From: Candidatus Methylomirabilota bacterium
GTDB taxonomy: Bacteria; Methylomirabilota; Methylomirabilia; Methylomirabilales; JACQHM01
Assembly (NCBI GenBank): GCA_016199025.1
Contig: JACQHM010000305.1
Span: forward strand, 1 to 5,971
Reading direction: 5' to 3'
DNA: 5,971 nt
Position 1 is the first letter of the stretch; each line of letters starts with the position of its first letter. The notes under the pieces were generated by a model. It worked only from the letters and a program-made list of their open reading frames with translations. It was not told the DNA's origin and did no database searches. Shown one piece after another: positions 3,879-5,971 of the stretch. A program made the translations under genes and the position numbers.

Positions 3879-5971
3879 ATGATGGAACGGCGGAAGACGC
3901 GGCAGATCCAGGTCGGGAATGTGAAGATCGGCGGGGATGCCCCCATCTCCGTCCAGTCCATGACGAAGACGGACACCCGGGACGTAGAGGCAACCGTCGA
4001 TCAGATCTGGGCGCTGGAGGCGGCGGGCTGCGAGCTGGTCCGGGTGGCTGTCCCCGTAAAGGAGGCGGCGGAGGTTCTGGGGAAGATCAAAGCCCAGATC
4101 CGGATCCCCTTGATCGCCGACATCCATTTTAATTACAAACTGGCCCTCATCGCCCTCGAACAGGGGGTGGACGGCCTCCGTTTGAACCCTGGGAACATCG
4201 GGGATCGGAATCGGGTGGTCGAGATCGTCAAGGTCGCCGCCGGGCGGAGGGTCCCGATCCGGATCGGTGTGAACGCCGGCTCCCTGGAGAAGGATCTCCT
4301 GCGGAAATATGGCAAACCCACCCCCGAAGCCATGGTGGAAAGCGCCCTCCGGCACATCCAGATCCTGGAGGATCTGGACTACCGGGAGATCAAGGTCTCC
4401 CTCAAGGCCTCGGACCCGGCCATGATGGTCGAGGCGTATCGGATGCTGGCCGAGAAAGTTGACTATCCTTTCCATTTGGGCGTCACGGAGGCGGGGACCC
4501 CCTGGGTTGGGACCATCAAGTCTGCTGTCGGCCTCGGGACCCTCTTGGCTGAGGGGATCGGGGATACGGTCCGGGTGTCGCTTGCGGCCGATCCTGTCGA
4601 GGAGGTCCGGGTCGGGATCGAGATCCTGAAGGCCCTGGGGCTTCGGAGGCAAGGCCTGACCTTCGTCGCCTGCCCCTCCTGCGGCCGGGCCGACGTGGAT
4701 CTTATCCAGCTCGCCAAAGATGTCGAGGAGCGGATGAAGGGGATCAACGCCAACATCCACGTGGCCGTGATGGGCTGTCTTCCTCCCGGCGAGGCGGTGG
4801 TGACCCTTCTGGGCCACAAGCCCATCGAGGAGGTGCAGGAAGGGGACGAGGTGTTGACCCATACGGGCTGCTCCAGGAAGGTGGCCAGGACGATGGCTCA
4901 TTGGTATCAAGGGGACTTGGTGGAAGTCCATCCAACCGGCTTTCCTCCCTTCTGGCTCACCCCCAACCATCCTGTCTACGCCTGCTCCCGTCCCGTAAAG
5001 CGTAAGGGTTCGCAGGAGAAACGTCCCCATATCAGTCAGGTGCTCCAAGAGGGAGCCAGTCCTGCATGGGTCGAAGCGGCCAAACTGGACAGGGGATCCG
5101 TCCTCGCCTATCCAATCCTGGTGGAGAAAGAGGATGTCGAAGCCTTGACGGTCGAAGGGCTGGGGGTGATCCCGGTGGATGAGGATTTCCTGACCCTGTG
5201 TGGTTATTACCTGAGTGAGGGAACCTTCTCGGGGAAGGGGGGGAAGCCCTATCAACAGTTCTTCTATTTCCATGCGAACCAGCGTGCGTTCGTGGAAAAG
5301 CTCAGGGAGATCCTCGCCCGATACGGTCTCGGATCAAGCTTCCAATCCAGAAGAAACACGGCAGAAGTCATCACCCACTCCTTCGCGTTAGGGCAACTGC
5401 TTGAGGGCCTCTTCGGACGGGGGGCTCTAGCCAAGAGACTTCCGGCGTGGATGTTGAAGCTTCCCCACGAGAAGCAGAGGGCCATAGTTCGGGCCCTGTG
5501 GGAAGGAGATGGGTACGTTGGGTGTGTTCGTGGTTACTGGCGGGCGACCTATTCCACCTCCTCGAAGGCGCTGGCCTTCCAGGTCCATCAGCTCCTCCTT
5601 CGGCTTGGCATCCCTGCGTTCCTCCACTCCCGGGATCAGGAGGGAAGGAAACGGAACTGGGTCATCTCTGTCACCTCGAAACCTTCCCTCGATCGCCTCT
5701 TCGAGGTGCTGGGCCTTCCGTTCACGGCCGATCCTGCTCAGACGAGGATGGGGCAGGTGGCTTTAGACGATCGCTTCCTCTACGTCGGCGTGCGTCGGAT
5801 ACGAAGGGTTCCTTATACGGGTCAGGTCTACAACCTTGAGGTCGAGGTGGACCACTCCTTTGCGATCCAGGGAGCGGCGGCTCATAATTGTGAAGTCAAC
5901 GGGCCGGGGGAGGCGAGGGCGGCGGACATTGGGATCGCCGGCGGGAAGGGGATCGGCCTGATCTTCAAGAA
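3879..5971 (+). CDS. ispG: 4-hydroxy-3-methylbut-2-enyl diphosphate synthase (IspG/GcpE) precursor containing an intein; 3' end outside window
   Basis: IspG is a cytoplasmic [4Fe-4S] enzyme of the MEP pathway that reduces methylerythritol cyclodiphosphate to HMBPP. The frame stays open to the window edge (697 codons). The start is ATG 3879 or the adjacent ATG 3882; GGAG at 3868-3871 is 7 bases from the first. Residues 1-250 are the TIM-barrel part, with PISVQSMTKTDT near the N-terminus, LIADIHFNYKLA, GLRLNPGNIG, IRIGVNAGSLE and HLGVTEAG. Cluster ligands C265 and C268 lie in CPSC. The N-extein ends NIHVAVMG at residue 299, followed by a 371-residue intein (300-670). The C-extein resumes at C671 with CEVNGPGEARAADIG, the third ligand and, seven residues on, the Glu matching E. 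coli E312. Without the intein the third Cys is 32 residues after C268, the same spacing as E. coli C273 to C305. The last visible residues are GLIFK; a short C-terminal end is missing. Confidence 0.95.
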   Translation, partial: MMERRKTRQIQVGNVKIGGDAPISVQSMTKTDTRDVEATVDQIWALEAAGCELVRVAVPVKEAAEVLGKIKAQIRIPLIADIHFNYKLALIALEQGVDGLRLNPGNIGDRNRVVEIVKVAAGRRVPIRIGVNAGSLEKDLLRKYGKPTPEAMVESALRHIQILEDLDYREIKVSLKASDPAMMVEAYRMLAEKVDYPFHLGVTEAGTPWVGTIKSAVGLGTLLAEGIGDTVRVSLAADPVEEVRVGIEILKALGLRRQGLTFVACPSCGRADVDLIQLAKDVEERMKGINANIHVAVMGCLPPGEAVVTLLGHKPIEEVQEGDEVLTHTGCSRKVARTMAHWYQGDLVEVHPTGFPPFWLTPNHPVYACSRPVKRKGSQEKRPHISQVLQEGASPAWVEAAKLDRGSVLAYPILVEKEDVEALTVEGLGVIPVDEDFLTLCGYYLSEGTFSGKGGKPYQQFFYFHANQRAFVEKLREILARYGLGSSFQSRRNTAEVITHSFALGQLLEGLFGRGALAKRLPAWMLKLPHEKQRAIVRALWEGDGYVGCVRGYWRATYSTSSKALAFQVHQLLLRLGIPAFLHSRDQEGRKRNWVISVTSKPSLDRLFEVLGLPFTADPAQTRMGQVALDDRFLYVGVRRIRRVPYTGQVYNLEVEVDHSFAIQGAAAHNCEVNGPGEARAADIGIAGGKGIGLIFK
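4776..5888 (+). mobile_element. In-frame intein with LAGLIDADG homing endonuclease inside ispG
   Basis: A 371-residue insert with no IspG similarity splits the IspG cluster motif. Block A starts at Cys1 with CLPPGEAVVTL and continues through IEEVQEGDEVLT. Block B is LTPNHPV, with T62 and H65. Block F is GQVYNLEVEVDHSFAI (349-364), with H360. Block G is AAHN ending in H370-N371, followed by extein Cys+1. These are the residues for class-1 protein splicing (N-S shift at Cys1, transesterification to Cys+1, Asn cyclisation), so splicing is expected. Between blocks B and F lies a two-motif homing endonuclease. The frame has no stop or shift across the whole insert. Hand counts in sample 60-base lines give 32-38 G+C in the intein against 39-44 in the N-extein, consistent with a foreign origin. 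Splicing itself is inferred, not observed. Confidence 0.95.
5160..5760 (+). other. LAGLIDADG (DOD) homing endonuclease domain within the intein, approximate limits
   Basis: Intein block C is LCGYYLSEGTFS (intein residues 141-152), with acidic E148. Block D is KRLPAWM, with K220. Block E is ALWEGDGYVG (240-249), with D245. The roughly 97-residue spacing between the two acidic residues is normal for double-motif LAGLIDADG enzymes. Block H may be the SLDRLFEVLGLP stretch near 5685-5720. In this family the two acidic residues bind the metals for DNA cleavage; both are present and the frame is intact, so activity is possible. The expected target is an intein-free ispG allele around the 4775/5889 junction. 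Confidence 0.85.

Noticed and set aside
3753..5273. A long open frame on the minus strand (506 codons) opposite rseP, ispG and the intein.
   Set aside because: It lies wholly opposite strongly supported coding sequence. Its translation is rich in Gly, Pro, Asp and His with no recognisable domain, as expected for the antisense frame of GC-rich genes, and it crosses the repeat arrays.
4776..5888. Reading the ispG region as a broken gene interrupted by a separate endonuclease gene or group I intron.
   Set aside because: The frame is continuous across both junctions, the insert begins with Cys and ends in His-Asn before Cys, and blocks A, B, F and G of the splicing domain are present, so an intein explains it better than an intron or pseudogene.

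Overview
The window is GC-rich bacterial chromosomal DNA. All genes are on the + strand, tightly packed, and most start behind GA-rich Shine-Dalgarno sites. The order is FtsB/DivIC-like tail, diguanylate cyclase, dxr, rseP, ispG. The MEP isoprenoid pathway, a two-PDZ RseP and the dxr-rseP-ispG order suggest a Gram-negative bacterium. A deltaproteobacterial (Desulfobacterota-like) or neighbouring phylum seems most likely, but this is inferred from gene order and protein style, not from a marker gene.

Layout. Positions 1-99 encode the last 32 residues of a septum formation initiator (FtsB/DivIC) protein. A short gap with a good sigma70-type promoter (107-135) leads to a response-regulator-like diguanylate cyclase (176-1207) with a degenerate receiver domain and an intact GGDEF domain. 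A strong imperfect hairpin (1208-1244) fills most of the gap before dxr (1259-2413; DXP reductoisomerase, first committed MEP step). rseP (2410-3798; site-2 intramembrane protease) overlaps the dxr stop by four bases. An 80-base gap then carries two heptanucleotide repeat arrays in opposite orientation, which can fold into a hairpin reaching the ispG ribosome-binding site. ispG (3879 to beyond the window end; HMBPP synthase, a later [4Fe-4S] MEP enzyme) is cut off by the window edge.

The main discovery is that ispG is interrupted in frame by a 371-residue intein (4776-5888). It has all class-1 splicing residues (Cys1, TPNH block B, block F His, terminal His-Asn, Cys+1) and a LAGLIDADG homing endonuclease domain whose two acidic residues are present. 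It sits directly before the third cysteine ligand of the IspG [4Fe-4S] cluster, so the +1 nucleophile of splicing is the metal ligand itself. The intein's own Cys1 occupies the ligand's place in the unspliced N-extein. Splicing would restore the uninterrupted IspG motif MGCEVNGPGE.

Together the operon-like set links two MEP pathway enzymes with an envelope protease. Isoprenoid output would depend on removal of a selfish element from the active-site motif of IspG.
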